Assembly (NCBI RefSeq): GCF_016107685.1
Contig: NZ_JABASY010000002.1
Location: 682,001-746,000, forward strand
From: Brevibacterium yomogidense
GTDB lineage: Bacteria > Actinomycetota > Actinomycetes > Actinomycetales > Brevibacteriaceae
Reading direction: 5' to 3'
Length of the DNA: 64,000 bases
Made by a program: the position numbers and the translations under genes. Positions within the stretch are counted from its first letter, which is position 1. Each line of letters starts with the position of its first letter. Below are positions 9,872 through 17,941 of the stretch, piece by piece. The notes under the pieces were generated by a model. The model was not told the origin of the DNA. It saw only the letters and a list, made by a program, of their open reading frames with translations, and ran no database searches.

Positions 9872-10155
9872 CAGTCGGGCGTCTCGACTCACCCGGGGCT
9901 CTCCGGAGAACTTCCTCAGCAGACCGGCGAGTCATTCAGCTCCTCGACTCGTACGCACCCGTACCTGGCCGGTTGCTCTGTTCTCATAGCCGATCCGCTT
10001 CGGCACGACCGTCCTCTTCGTCGTGTCGTCCTCTTCTGCGTCCTCGTGCATCGGACACCGCACACACGGGGACATGACTCAGGGCGCCTGCCGCTTCCCC
10101 GGCCAGGCGCCCTGTGAGTGTCTCCCATCCCTGCTGGGACGGTGACGGTCGTTCT
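9872..10155. terminator. Convergent intergenic gap with terminator hairpin at 10081-10113
   Basis: AGGGCGCCTG (10081-10090) pairs perfectly with CAGGCGCCCT (10104-10113) over a 13-base loop, 43 bases past the stop of the merR gene. No U-tract follows on either strand. The rest of this 284-base gap shows no credible gene. Confidence 0.55.
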
Positions 10156-10731
10156 CTATCCCGCGGAACGCTGTGCGCGGCGTGCCGCGAGCTCATCGAC
10201 AGGCGCGACTTCGTCTTCCGGGCGCTCGCTCGGCAACTCCGACAGCGTCCCCTGCACTTCGCGCCAGACGTGCCCGACGGCGATGCCGAACACTCCCTGC
10301 CCTCCCTGGACCAGGTCGATCACTTCATTGGCAGACGTGCAGGCGAAGACCGACGACCCGTCACTCATGAGTGTGATCTGCGAGAGGTCCTCGACTCCCT
10401 GCCCCTGGAGATGGCTGACGGCGACCCGGATCTGCTGGAGGGAGACTCCTGCGTCGAGGAGCCGCTTGACGATCTTCACGACGAGGACGTCGCGGAAGCT
10501 GTAGAGACGCTGCGAGCCGGATCCGGTAGCAGCCCGGATCGACGGCACGACGAGTGAGGTCCGTGCCCAGTAGTCCAGCTGTCGGTACGTGATGCCGACG
10601 ACGCTGCAGACGGTCGGCCCGCGGTAGCCCGCCTCGTCATCGAGAGCCGGAATATCGTCGTCGAAGAGCAGTCCTTGCGCGTCGCGCGGCAGAGACTGCA
10701 TCTGCGTCGATTCCTGTTCAGAGCGGTTCAC
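10156..10731 (-). CDS. MerR-family transcriptional regulator of the actinobacterial FtsR/Rv1828-Rv1830 type
   Basis: A DNA-binding regulator of 191 aa. The winged-helix region at about residues 38-110 contains GITYRQLDYWARTSLVVPS and GSGSQRLYSFRDVLVVKIVKRLLDAG, the signature of the actinobacterial MerR group that includes FtsR (a regulator of ftsZ) and its mycobacterial relatives Rv1828 and Rv1830. The sequence cannot settle which of the two paralogues this is. No metal-binding cysteine set is seen. The GTG at 10731 follows a strong AAGGAGGAG ribosome site. A -10-like TAGAAT sits at 10796-10801. The usual neighbours of this family (garA, DUF151 nuclease) are absent. Confidence 0.85.
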   Translation of the reverse strand: MNRSEQESTQMQSLPRDAQGLLFDDDIPALDDEAGYRGPTVCSVVGITYRQLDYWARTSLVVPSIRAATGSGSQRLYSFRDVLVVKIVKRLLDAGVSLQQIRVAVSHLQGQGVEDLSQITLMSDGSSVFACTSANEVIDLVQGGQGVFGIAVGHVWREVQGTLSELPSERPEDEVAPVDELAARRAQRSAG

Positions 10732-10795
10732 ACCGACTCCTCCTTCTCACCCCTGGGGGAAGCAGGGCGCACGTGACGGTGGGCTGGTGCAGATG

Positions 10796-10801
10796 ATTCT
10801 A
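10796..10801 (-). promoter_or_regulatory. -10 box for the MerR-family gene
   Basis: TAGAAT on the minus strand predicts a start near 10789, giving a leader of about 58 bases ending in the AAGGAGGAG ribosome site. Confidence 0.4.
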
Positions 10802-10986
10802 CACCTCGCGTCCCGCACGCCGGGGTTGTTGGCACATGATGAACGTATGGGCTTCCGCGCCCCGGGTCACGCACGCGCCGGATAACGATTCAGCGTGTCG
10901 CCGTTACCGCAGTAATCGAACACTGCCGGCACCCCGGTCCTGTGCCCCTCGTCACGCTCCGCGGCCGGGCGCGCAGAGTAGCGGAG

Positions 10987-11790
10987 CTACGCGTCCGACC
11001 CCGGCTGGTCCGGCATGCCGGGCGCCGATGGGTCGGCGGGATCCGGAGGATCGGCAGTGAGGAGCTTCGGCTTATGGGAGGCAGCGTACGTATCGACGTA
11101 CTCCTGGCCAGACAGCCTCATGATCTCGTACATGATCTCGTCGGTGACGGATCGCAGCACGTGCCGATCGCCCGACCTCCCCTCGTACCGGGCGAAGTCG
11201 AGGGGCTCGCCGAAAACCACCCCGACTCTTCGGATCCTCGGAACCGTCCGCCCCTTCGGCTGCACTGCATCCGTCCCGATGAGGGCTGCGGGGACGACGG
11301 GGACGCCCGCCGCGATCGCCAGCCGAGCGACACCGGTGCGCCCTCTGTGCAGCTTCCCGTCCGGACTCCTGGTCCCCTCCGGATAGATCCCGAGGAGGGC
11401 TCCAGCCCGCAGGACCTCGAGGCCGGAACGCAGCGAGTCCTCCGAACCGGCGCCCCCGCCACGATCCATCGGAAGCTGGTTCGTGACGCGCAGGAACCAC
11501 CGCTGTGCGCTTCCGCGCACACCCGGCCGTGTGAAGTAGTCGTTCTTCGCGAGGTAGACGACAGGGCGGGGAACGGCGATCGGAACGAAGATCGAGTCGA
11601 TGAACGACAGGTGGTTCGCCGCGATGATCGCGCCGTCCTTCACCGGAAGATGTTCCAGACCCCGAGTCCAAGGGCGGAAGAGGACACGCAGGATCGGACC
11701 GACGACTATGCGCTTGAGGAACCAGTAGAACAACTGACGACCTGCTTCCGTTCGGTGAACTGCTGCGCGCTCGTGGTTCGACAGCACCAT
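10987..11790 (-). CDS. plsC: 1-acyl-sn-glycerol-3-phosphate acyltransferase family protein
   Basis: A membrane-associated acyltransferase of 267 aa that would convert lysophosphatidate to phosphatidate in phospholipid synthesis. The catalytic block NHLSFID has His60 and Asp65; the phosphate-binding EGTRS lies at residues 138-142, and PVVPAALIGT is a further family motif. The ATG at 11790 is preferred over upstream in-frame codons because it opens just before the conserved RQLFYWFLKRIVVG segment and because a TATAGT box lies 12 bases upstream. The C-terminal tail is Pro/Asp rich. It is divergent from the esterase gene. Confidence 0.9.
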   Translation of the reverse strand: MVLSNHERAAVHRTEAGRQLFYWFLKRIVVGPILRVLFRPWTRGLEHLPVKDGAIIAANHLSFIDSIFVPIAVPRPVVYLAKNDYFTRPGVRGSAQRWFLRVTNQLPMDRGGGAGSEDSLRSGLEVLRAGALLGIYPEGTRSPDGKLHRGRTGVARLAIAAGVPVVPAALIGTDAVQPKGRTVPRIRRVGVVFGEPLDFARYEGRSGDRHVLRSVTDEIMYEIMRLSGQEYVDTYAASHKPKLLTADPPDPADPSAPGMPDQPGSDA

Positions 11791-11798
11791 GGGCTCGA

Positions 11799-11813
11799 GA
11801 CCACTATATGGTC
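11799..11813. repeat. Inverted repeat over the plsC promoter
   Basis: GACCA-CTATA-TGGTC: two perfect 5-base arms around a 5-base centre that contains part of the TATAGT -10-like box on the plsC strand. Its position suggests an operator; no regulator is identified. Confidence 0.4.
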
Positions 11814-11943
11814 GCTTCACGGTGTCCGGGCCCCGGCGCAAGCGCCTCGTGGGAACAGCTTCCGGGACGCGTGTGGGAGACGGCGCCCGCGACGGGCGGA
11901 TGCCGAGATTCAGCGCGATGCGCACGTATGGGATGCTGATGAC

Positions 11944-12756
11944 ATGTCGTCGCTCTCCCCGCACACCAGCCCACAACCCGTCACGACGGACGATGGGATC
12001 GCGCCGGGTGCGGGTTCACAGCATGCACCGTGGCATCACCGGGGCGGCACTGAGCTTCCCGCGGTTCTCCTGCTCCACGGATTCACCGGAAGCCCCTCGT
12101 CCATGCGGCCCCTCGCGGAGTCGCTCGTCGACACCGGCGCCACCGTGAGCGTGCCTCGGCTGAACGGACACGGCGGAACGTGGCGGCAGCTGCAGAGGTC
12201 CGGCTGGGAGGATTGGAAGGAATCGGCGATCGCCGCATTCGATGCCCTCGCTGCGGACCATCCCGAAGTCGTCGTGGTCGGGCAGTCGATGGGAGGAGCA
12301 CTCTCCTTCGCACTGGGAGTCGAGCGAGCCCCCCGCACCATCATCGCTGTCAACCCGGCTCTCTTCGTCGATTCCCCTCTCGCGCCCCTGACTCCGCTCC
12401 TCTGGCCTTTCGTCCGAACGGTCGCATCCATCGGCGGGGACATCGAGAAGCCCGGCGTCGTCGAGGACGCCAACGACCGGACTCCTGTCCGCGCAGTCGC
12501 AAGCCTGCAGCAAGGCCTCAGGACCCTTCGAGAACAACTGTGGCTCGTGGACTGCCCTGTCACAGTCTGTGTCTCCGGCCGTGACGGCGTCGTCGCACCA
12601 CGGTCGCTGCGCGTCCTCCGCAGCAGGCTGAGCTCGTCCCCGCGCATCGTCGCGCTTCGGCGCAGCCGCCACGTGGCGACCCTCGACTACGACGCGGATG
12701 TCATCGCGGACGCAGTGCGCGCGGCGCTCATGGCGCAGGCAGGGGGCCTCACGTGA
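11944..12756 (+). CDS. Alpha/beta-hydrolase, carboxylesterase or monoacylglycerol-lipase type
   Basis: A 270-aa serine hydrolase resembling Est30/monoacylglycerol lipases. The oxyanion strand is LLLHGFTGSP, the nucleophile elbow GQSMGG with Ser115, and the acid and base are Asp214 (SGRDGVV) and His243 (SRHVAT), giving a full catalytic triad. No signal peptide is seen, so it is probably cytosolic. The ATG at 11944 starts just before the low-complexity N-terminus. Its stop overlaps the GTG of the next gene by 4 bases (GTGA), so the two are coupled. Physiological substrate unknown; the adjacent lipid acyltransferase hints at lipid turnover. Confidence 0.85.
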   Translation: MSSLSPHTSPQPVTTDDGIAPGAGSQHAPWHHRGGTELPAVLLLHGFTGSPSSMRPLAESLVDTGATVSVPRLNGHGGTWRQLQRSGWEDWKESAIAAFDALAADHPEVVVVGQSMGGALSFALGVERAPRTIIAVNPALFVDSPLAPLTPLLWPFVRTVASIGGDIEKPGVVEDANDRTPVRAVASLQQGLRTLREQLWLVDCPVTVCVSGRDGVVAPRSLRVLRSRLSSSPRIVALRRSRHVATLDYDADVIADAVRAALMAQAGGLT

Positions 12757-13196
12757 GCTCGAGGGCCGAGGATCCCCCTGACCGCGAAGACGACGACAGT
12801 GGTCGTCCCGACGACGAGTCGGTGCCGGAGTCGCTTCCCGACGACCAGCGAGTCGATGACACGACGTGGTCGTCGTTCGTCGACAACATCCACTGGCACA
12901 CATCGACCGTCCCGGATGTCACGCCGGACGAGATCCGCGACGTGCTCGACGACGCGGACTGGGTTCCGCCGGAGCCCCAGCCGATCGGGTGGCGCACAAC
13001 CTCGCCATCACTCGTGCTGGGACTCTTCGGCGCTCTGGGCGGAGCCTTCGTGCTCTTCGTGGTCACCGTCTTCTTCCGGCCGGTTCCCGGATGGCTCCTG
13101 CTGGTCGTGATCGCAGTGATCGTCGCCTCTGCCGCCGTCCTCTTCTCCCACTTGCCGACCCGCCGTGATCCGTTCTCCGACGGCCGAGAGGTGTGA
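12753..13196 (+). CDS. Small membrane protein of unknown function
   Basis: An uncharacterised protein of 147 aa. The first 85 residues are strongly acidic (repeated Asp/Glu with PPEPQP), followed by two membrane segments (about 89-108 and 113-132) and a short basic tail. This acidic-head, two-TM layout is seen in several actinobacterial conserved membrane proteins, but no named family is recognised. It is translationally coupled to the esterase through a GTGA overlap, so it may assist or anchor that enzyme; this is inference. Confidence 0.7.
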   Translation: MSSRAEDPPDREDDDSGRPDDESVPESLPDDQRVDDTTWSSFVDNIHWHTSTVPDVTPDEIRDVLDDADWVPPEPQPIGWRTTSPSLVLGLFGALGGAFVLFVVTVFFRPVPGWLLLVVIAVIVASAAVLFSHLPTRRDPFSDGREV

Positions 13197-13257
13197 CTGC
13201 GGCCCTCACCGCATCCCGCCGTGAACCGTGCGGCCCGTGTCCGTCTCGCATGCGACG

Positions 13258-14997
13258 ATGAACTCCATGCCGACCTTCGATCGCACACACACTCACACCG
13301 CCGGTGGTCAGATGGCCCTCGCGGACCTCGGCACGCCGCTGCACAGCGTCGAATTCGTCGTCGTGGACCTCGAGACGACTGGAGCCCATTCGACGGAGAA
13401 CGCGATCACCGAAATCGGCGCAGTCCGAGTGCGGGGCGGCGAAGTCATCGGAGAGTTCCAGACGCTGGTCCGGCCCGTCGGCTCCGTCATCACCCCGTTC
13501 GTGTCTCGACTCACAGGCATCACGAACGGGATGGTCGTGGATGCCCCCGTGATCGAATCGGTACTCCCGAGCTTCCTGGAGTTCATGCGGGGCGCGGTCC
13601 TCGTCGCTCACAACGCGCCTTTCGACGTGGGCTTCCTGCGCGCAGCGTGTCTGCGCCTCGACTATCCATGGCCTGGCCCCCGGGTCCTCGACACGGTCAC
13701 GCTCGCGCGGAAGGTGCTCCCCCGACCTGAGGTGAACAACCACAAGCTCGCGACACTCGCCTCGTATTTCGGCACCGATGTCCAGCCGGACCACCGTGCG
13801 CTGTCAGACGCGCGTGCCACCGTCGGTGTCCTGCACGGCCTCTTCGAGATCTACGGAACCTACGGGATCACCACCCTGGAGGATCTGTCGACCATCAGGA
13901 GCGCGGGCTGGTCGCGTCGACGGCGGAAGGCCCATTTGGCAGACTCGCTCCCGCATGCGCCAGGAGTGTATACGTTCCTCGACGGCTCCCGTCGCGTTCT
14001 GTACATCGGCTCCAGTGGGGACATCGCGTCACGAGTGAGGTCGTACTTCACCGAGTCGGAAACACGCGGGCGGATGACGGAGATGGTCACGGCTGCCCAG
14101 GAAGTCAGTCCCCTGCTCTGTGCGAACGTCCTGGAATCCCGGGTGCGGGAAGTGCGGCTCATCGGAGAGCTGCAGCCGCCCTACAACAGACGGTCGAAGC
14201 GGCCGGATGTCCGCCATTGGCTCGTCGAGACCGGCGACGAATTCCCACGGCTCTCGGCCATCCGCTCGATCACACACGCACGCGTGGGCTCCGGGCGCTT
14301 CATCGGGCCGTTCCGCTCAGCGGCCGCTGCTCGTGACGCGAAAGCGCTCCTGGAGACGATCTTCCCGTTGAAGTCCTGCACTCAATCCCCTCGCTCAGCG
14401 CGCTTCACTCCGTGTCCTGCTTCCCAGGTCGGCAGGTGCCATGGGCCGTGCGGGGGAGAGTGGGATCCGGACGTGTACTCCGAGAGCCTTGAGGGGCTGC
14501 GCAGGCTGTTCGCCGGCAGACCCCACGATTTCCTCACGGGAGCGGGGCAGCGCATCGCCGCCCTCGCGGAACAGGAGCGCTTCGAGGCTGCCGGCGTAGC
14601 GCGCGACTCCGTCGGTTCCACCCTGACGGCGGCAGCTCGCTTCGCTTCCCGACACGCCCTGCGCGTGATCGAGGAGATCGTCGGAGCGGAGCGGCGGGCC
14701 GACGGCGGTTGGGACATAGCGATCATCTGCCACGGCCGTCTCGCGGCTGCGGGGACGTGCCCGCCGGGGGTCAGTCCGCTCCCTGTGATCGAGGCACTCC
14801 GCCAGACAGCCGAATACGTCGCTCCCTATGATCCCGTCGCTCCCCACACCACGGACGAGGAGACCGACGTCCTGATCGCGTGGATGTCGAACGGAACGGC
14901 TCGCCCCGTCCGCTCCAGCCGCCCGTGGTGCGGAGATCCCGCCGGTGTCGAATCAGCTCGAGCAGCGTGGATGTCGCGCTTCCGTGCCGCGCACTGA
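13258..14997 (+). CDS. DnaQ-like DEDD exonuclease fused to a UvrC-like GIY-YIG domain
   Basis: About 579 aa joining two nuclease modules. Residues about 30-200 are a 3'-5' exonuclease of the Pol III epsilon type: VVVDLETTGA (ExoI), VAHNAPFDVGFL (ExoII) and HRALSDARATV (ExoIII, DEDDh). From about residue 230, APGVYTFLDGSRRVLYIGSSGDI is the GIY-YIG domain of UvrC/Cho, followed by a Cys-containing stretch (CPASQVGRCHGPC) as in UvrC. UvrB- and UvrA-interaction regions are not obvious. Actinobacteria commonly carry this fusion; it is presumed to act in DNA repair or proofreading. The start is uncertain: ATG 13258, ATG 13267 and ATG 13312 are all in frame. It converges on trpD. Confidence 0.85.
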   Translation: MNSMPTFDRTHTHTAGGQMALADLGTPLHSVEFVVVDLETTGAHSTENAITEIGAVRVRGGEVIGEFQTLVRPVGSVITPFVSRLTGITNGMVVDAPVIESVLPSFLEFMRGAVLVAHNAPFDVGFLRAACLRLDYPWPGPRVLDTVTLARKVLPRPEVNNHKLATLASYFGTDVQPDHRALSDARATVGVLHGLFEIYGTYGITTLEDLSTIRSAGWSRRRRKAHLADSLPHAPGVYTFLDGSRRVLYIGSSGDIASRVRSYFTESETRGRMTEMVTAAQEVSPLLCANVLESRVREVRLIGELQPPYNRRSKRPDVRHWLVETGDEFPRLSAIRSITHARVGSGRFIGPFRSAAAARDAKALLETIFPLKSCTQSPRSARFTPCPASQVGRCHGPCGGEWDPDVYSESLEGLRRLFAGRPHDFLTGAGQRIAALAEQERFEAAGVARDSVGSTLTAAARFASRHALRVIEEIVGAERRADGGWDIAIICHGRLAAAGTCPPGVSPLPVIEALRQTAEYVAPYDPVAPHTTDEETDVLIAWMSNGTARPVRSSRPWCGDPAGVESARAAWMSRFRAAH

Positions 14998-15018
14998 GCG
15001 GGTCGCGCTGCTGAGGGA

Positions 15019-16128
15019 TCAGTTCCCTGAAAGGCGCCTGGATCCGTCGATCATCGCGTCGAGTTTCGCGACTGCTGCACCGGAATCTAGCGCCTCCTTG
15101 GCAACGGCGAACTTCCCGACGAGCCGTTCGAGCAGCGAACCGGAGGAGTCCGGGGACGCGGCAACCAGTGCCGCAGCCGCATTCAGGAGAACGATGTCCC
15201 GCACCGGGCCCGTCTCCCCCTCCAGCGTCCGCCGCATGACGTCGGCGTTGAAAGAGGGGTCGCCTCCTCTCAGATCCCCCTTCGTCGCGCGGGGCAGCCC
15301 GAGGTCCTGCGCATCGATCGGCTGTTCCGTCACAGCGCCGTCGCGGACTTCCCAGACGTCGGTCACCGCAGTCGTGCTGAATTCATCGAGCCCGTCCCGG
15401 GACCTGAACACCAGTGCCGAATCGCCCCGACCGGCGAGGACTCCCGCAACGAGCGGGGCCATCGCGCTGTCTGCGACCCCGATGGCCGTCGCGCGTGTAC
15501 GAGCCGGGTTGGTGAGCGGCCCCAGCACATTGAACGCGGACGGCACCGCGATCTGCTTGCGGACCGGCGCGATGAAGCGCATCGCGGGGTGATAGACGTT
15601 CGCGAACGCGAATGCCATCCCGATCTCATGTGCCAACGCGATCGTCTGCTCGGGGGACAGATCGAGCGTCAGCCCGAGCACTTCGAGTACATCAGCGGAC
15701 CCCGATGCAGACGACGTCGCACGATTCCCGTGCTTGACGAGCCTCTGGCCTGCTCCGGCGATGATGAAGGAGGCTGTTGACGACACGTTCACCGTCTTGG
15801 CCCGGTCACCTCCGGTTCCCACGATGTCCACGGCGTCGGACAGGCCCGGCAGGTCCACCGCGTGCGAATACATGGAGCGGACGAGGCCGGAGATCTCCTC
15901 GACGGTCTCACCCTTCCCATGGTGGGCCACGAGGAACGCCGCCATGGTCACGTCCGGGACACTGCCCTCCATGATCTGGTCCATCGCCCACGCAGCAGTG
16001 TCGGCATCCATGTGCTTACCGCCCATGAGTCCCACGAGCAGATCCGGCCAGACGCGCACACCGGTGAGCAGATCGACCGAGTCGATCCCAGTTGTCTGCG
16101 GCGGCTGCGGCACGGCGGTGGTGGTCAC
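15019..16128 (-). CDS. trpD: Anthranilate phosphoribosyltransferase
   Basis: A 369-aa enzyme of tryptophan synthesis joining anthranilate to PRPP. The PRPP and Mg sites are visible: DIVGTGGD, NVSSTASFIIAGAG, VKHGNRATSSASGSADVLE and the acidic GGDPSFNADV end motif. The GTG at 16128 is preceded by GAGGAG at good spacing and begins VTTTAVPQ; a TACGAT box about 35 bases upstream agrees with it. No other trp gene is nearby, so this is the isolated trpD often seen next to respiratory genes in actinobacteria. Confidence 0.95.
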   Translation of the reverse strand: MTTTAVPQPPQTTGIDSVDLLTGVRVWPDLLVGLMGGKHMDADTAAWAMDQIMEGSVPDVTMAAFLVAHHGKGETVEEISGLVRSMYSHAVDLPGLSDAVDIVGTGGDRAKTVNVSSTASFIIAGAGQRLVKHGNRATSSASGSADVLEVLGLTLDLSPEQTIALAHEIGMAFAFANVYHPAMRFIAPVRKQIAVPSAFNVLGPLTNPARTRATAIGVADSAMAPLVAGVLAGRGDSALVFRSRDGLDEFSTTAVTDVWEVRDGAVTEQPIDAQDLGLPRATKGDLRGGDPSFNADVMRRTLEGETGPVRDIVLLNAAAALVAASPDSSGSLLERLVGKFAVAKEALDSGAAVAKLDAMIDGSRRLSGN

Positions 16129-16345
16129 AATGACTCCTCGGATGAGTGTGGGGACCTGAACATCGTAACCGCGGGCGCGAACAGCGCAGTCGGCGGCCAC
16201 GAGAACCCTGTCACCTCAGGAGACACGGGCCCGCACGCTCCGGGTTCCGACCGATCTGAGCCGAAACAGTCCGACGCGCGGACGGAGCGAGAGAATTTTC
16301 TCATCGATCTCACAGGCTCCGATCCGCGCCAACACGCGGTTCTTG

Positions 16346-16358
16346 CTACGCCGTGTAG
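16346..16358 (+). promoter_or_regulatory. Shared respiratory motif 1, copy upstream of ctaE
   Basis: CTACGCCGTGTAG is a near-palindrome (5 of 6 base pairs match). The identical 13-mer occurs in the same orientation relative to its genes upstream of ctaC at 25795-25807. The left edge of the copy is 79 bases before the ctaE start. Confidence 0.6.
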
Positions 16359-16366
16359 AAGAACAG

Positions 16367-16381
16367 CCGTCCGCAACCTGT
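16367..16381 (+). promoter_or_regulatory. Shared respiratory motif 2, copy upstream of ctaE
   Basis: CCGTCCGCAACCTGT is identical over 15 bases to the ctaC-side copy at 25727-25741, and a GCA follows two variable bases later in both. It ends 43 bases before the ctaE start and is followed by an inverted repeat AGGTG-AATTC-CACCT (16387-16401). Confidence 0.6.
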
Positions 16382-16411
16382 GTGCAAGGTGAATTCCACC
16401 TGCAAACCGGG

Positions 16412-16418
16412 TAATAAT
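16412..16418 (+). promoter_or_regulatory. -10 box of ctaE-qcrCAB, leaderless spacing
   Basis: TAATAAT ends 6 bases before the GTG at 16425 and is the most AT-rich spot in the region. No ribosome site intervenes except a GGGGA directly against the start. This predicts a transcript beginning at or next to the GTG. Confidence 0.55.
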
Positions 16419-16424
16419 GGGGAC

Positions 16425-17066
16425 GTGTCAACCGTAGCTGCATCTCCCTCAGCGCCAGTTCGTCCCGCTGTGAACAGGCCAGACTCGACAACCGTCGGGA
16501 TGATCGTCTGGCTGGCCAGCGAGCTGATGTTCTTCGCCGCGCTCTTCGCCATGTACTTCACTCTGCGCTCCGTCGTGCCCGATCTCTGGGAGGTGGAGAC
16601 CGCAAAACTCGACGTGCCGTACGCGACGGTGAATACCCTCATCCTCGTGTCATCGTCGTTCACCTGCCAGATCGGAGTCTGGAAGGCTGAGCACGATTTC
16701 AAGCCGTTCCGCTCGGGCAGCCTGCTCAGCATCAAGTCGTGGGGCATGGTCGAGTGGTTCTTCCTCACCTTCGTCCTCGGATCGGTCTTCGTCGCCGGCC
16801 AGGTGATGGAATACGCGACCCTCGTCTCGCACGGGATCGCGATCAACGCCAACGGCTATGGATCGGCCTTCTACCTCACCACCGGATTCCACGGGTTGCA
16901 CGTCCTCGGCGGGCTCCTGGCATTCCTGTTCGTGATCGGCCGCGCCTACGGCGCCAAGCGTTTCGGTCACCGTGAGGCGACATTCGCCACGTGCGTCTCG
17001 TTCTACTGGCACTTCGTGGACATCGTGTGGGTCGCGCTGTTCCTGATCATCTACGCAGTCCAGTGA
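16425..17066 (+). CDS. ctaE: Cytochrome c oxidase subunit III (aa3 type)
   Basis: A membrane subunit of 213 aa of the aa3 oxidase in the bc1-aa3 supercomplex. It shows the five-helix actinobacterial form: VGMIVWLASELMFFAALFAMYF, the EWFFLTFVLGSVFVAGQ segment, the conserved FYLTTGFHGLHVLGG, and the final helix FYWHFVDIVWVALFL. The GTG at 16425 gives the usual Ser/Pro-rich start and lies right after TAATAAT. It is the first gene of ctaE-qcrC-qcrA-qcrB. The ctaC-ctaD-ctaF operon for the other oxidase subunits is on the opposite strand 6 kb away. Confidence 0.96.
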   Translation: MSTVAASPSAPVRPAVNRPDSTTVGMIVWLASELMFFAALFAMYFTLRSVVPDLWEVETAKLDVPYATVNTLILVSSSFTCQIGVWKAEHDFKPFRSGSLLSIKSWGMVEWFFLTFVLGSVFVAGQVMEYATLVSHGIAINANGYGSAFYLTTGFHGLHVLGGLLAFLFVIGRAYGAKRFGHREATFATCVSFYWHFVDIVWVALFLIIYAVQ

Positions 17067-17112
17067 CCAGAGCCTCAGACCGCGACCACGTCAGACCAGA
17101 AAAGGACTCCCA

Positions 17113-17898
17113 GTGAAGCTACTCGCCGCACGCCGTCGGCACCCGATGGCCCTCGTCGTCCTTCTGCTGGTGGGCATGCTGCTCACCGGCGGCGCGTACT
17201 CGCTCTTCACCGGCAATACGACCGCGAAGGCAGACGAATACAGCGCCTCGGACATCGAACAGGGTCAGAAGCTGTTCGTCTCCAACTGCGCCACCTGCCA
17301 CGGCATGAACGCCGAAGGCTCGGACAACGGTCCCAGCCTCATCGGTGTCGGTGCAGCCGCAGTCGACTTCCAGGTGAGCACCGGCCGTATGCCACTCCAG
17401 ATGCACGGCCCTCAGGGCCAGGTCAAGCCGGCACAGTTCTCGGAGGAGGAGACCGCGCAGATGGCCGGGTACATCGCGTCACTCGGACCGGGCCCCGCAG
17501 TTCCTGACGAGGAATGGCTGAACACGGCAGAAGGCGACTCCGCTGCAGGCGGAGGCCTCTTCCGCACCAACTGCGCGATGTGCCACAACGTCGTCGGAGC
17601 CGGTGGCGCTCTGACTCGCGGCAAGTACGCGCCCAGTCTCTCCGACGTGTCGGAGAAGCACCTCTACGAGGCCATGCAGACCGGGCCGCAGAACATGCCG
17701 ATCTTCAACGATGCGAACCTCACTCCTGAAGAGAAGCGCGACGTCATCACGTACGTCCGTGAGGTTTCCGAGACCCCGTCCGCGGGTGGCTTCAAACTCG
17801 GATCGCTGGGACCGGTCGCTGAAGGACTGTTCATCTGGTTCTTCGGTCTGGCTGGTGTCGTCGGCATCACCCTGTGGCTCACAGCGCGCGCCAAATGA
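17113..17898 (+). CDS. qcrC: Menaquinol-cytochrome c reductase, di-heme cytochrome c subunit
   Basis: A 261-aa membrane-anchored di-heme cytochrome cc that replaces soluble cytochrome c by carrying electrons from the bc1 complex to the aa3 oxidase. Two heme sites are seen, CATCH at residues 59-63 and CAMCH at 154-158. An N-terminal hydrophobic segment (about 11-33) and a C-terminal membrane helix (about 236-257) hold it in the membrane with the heme domains outside. The GTG at 17113 follows AAAGGACTCCCA. It lies 46 bases after ctaE. Confidence 0.96.
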   Translation: MKLLAARRRHPMALVVLLLVGMLLTGGAYSLFTGNTTAKADEYSASDIEQGQKLFVSNCATCHGMNAEGSDNGPSLIGVGAAAVDFQVSTGRMPLQMHGPQGQVKPAQFSEEETAQMAGYIASLGPGPAVPDEEWLNTAEGDSAAGGGLFRTNCAMCHNVVGAGGALTRGKYAPSLSDVSEKHLYEAMQTGPQNMPIFNDANLTPEEKRDVITYVREVSETPSAGGFKLGSLGPVAEGLFIWFFGLAGVVGITLWLTARAK

Positions 17899-17941
17899 GC
17901 ACAAAGTCTTTATCCGCAACGAGTATTAGACGAGGAAGCCA

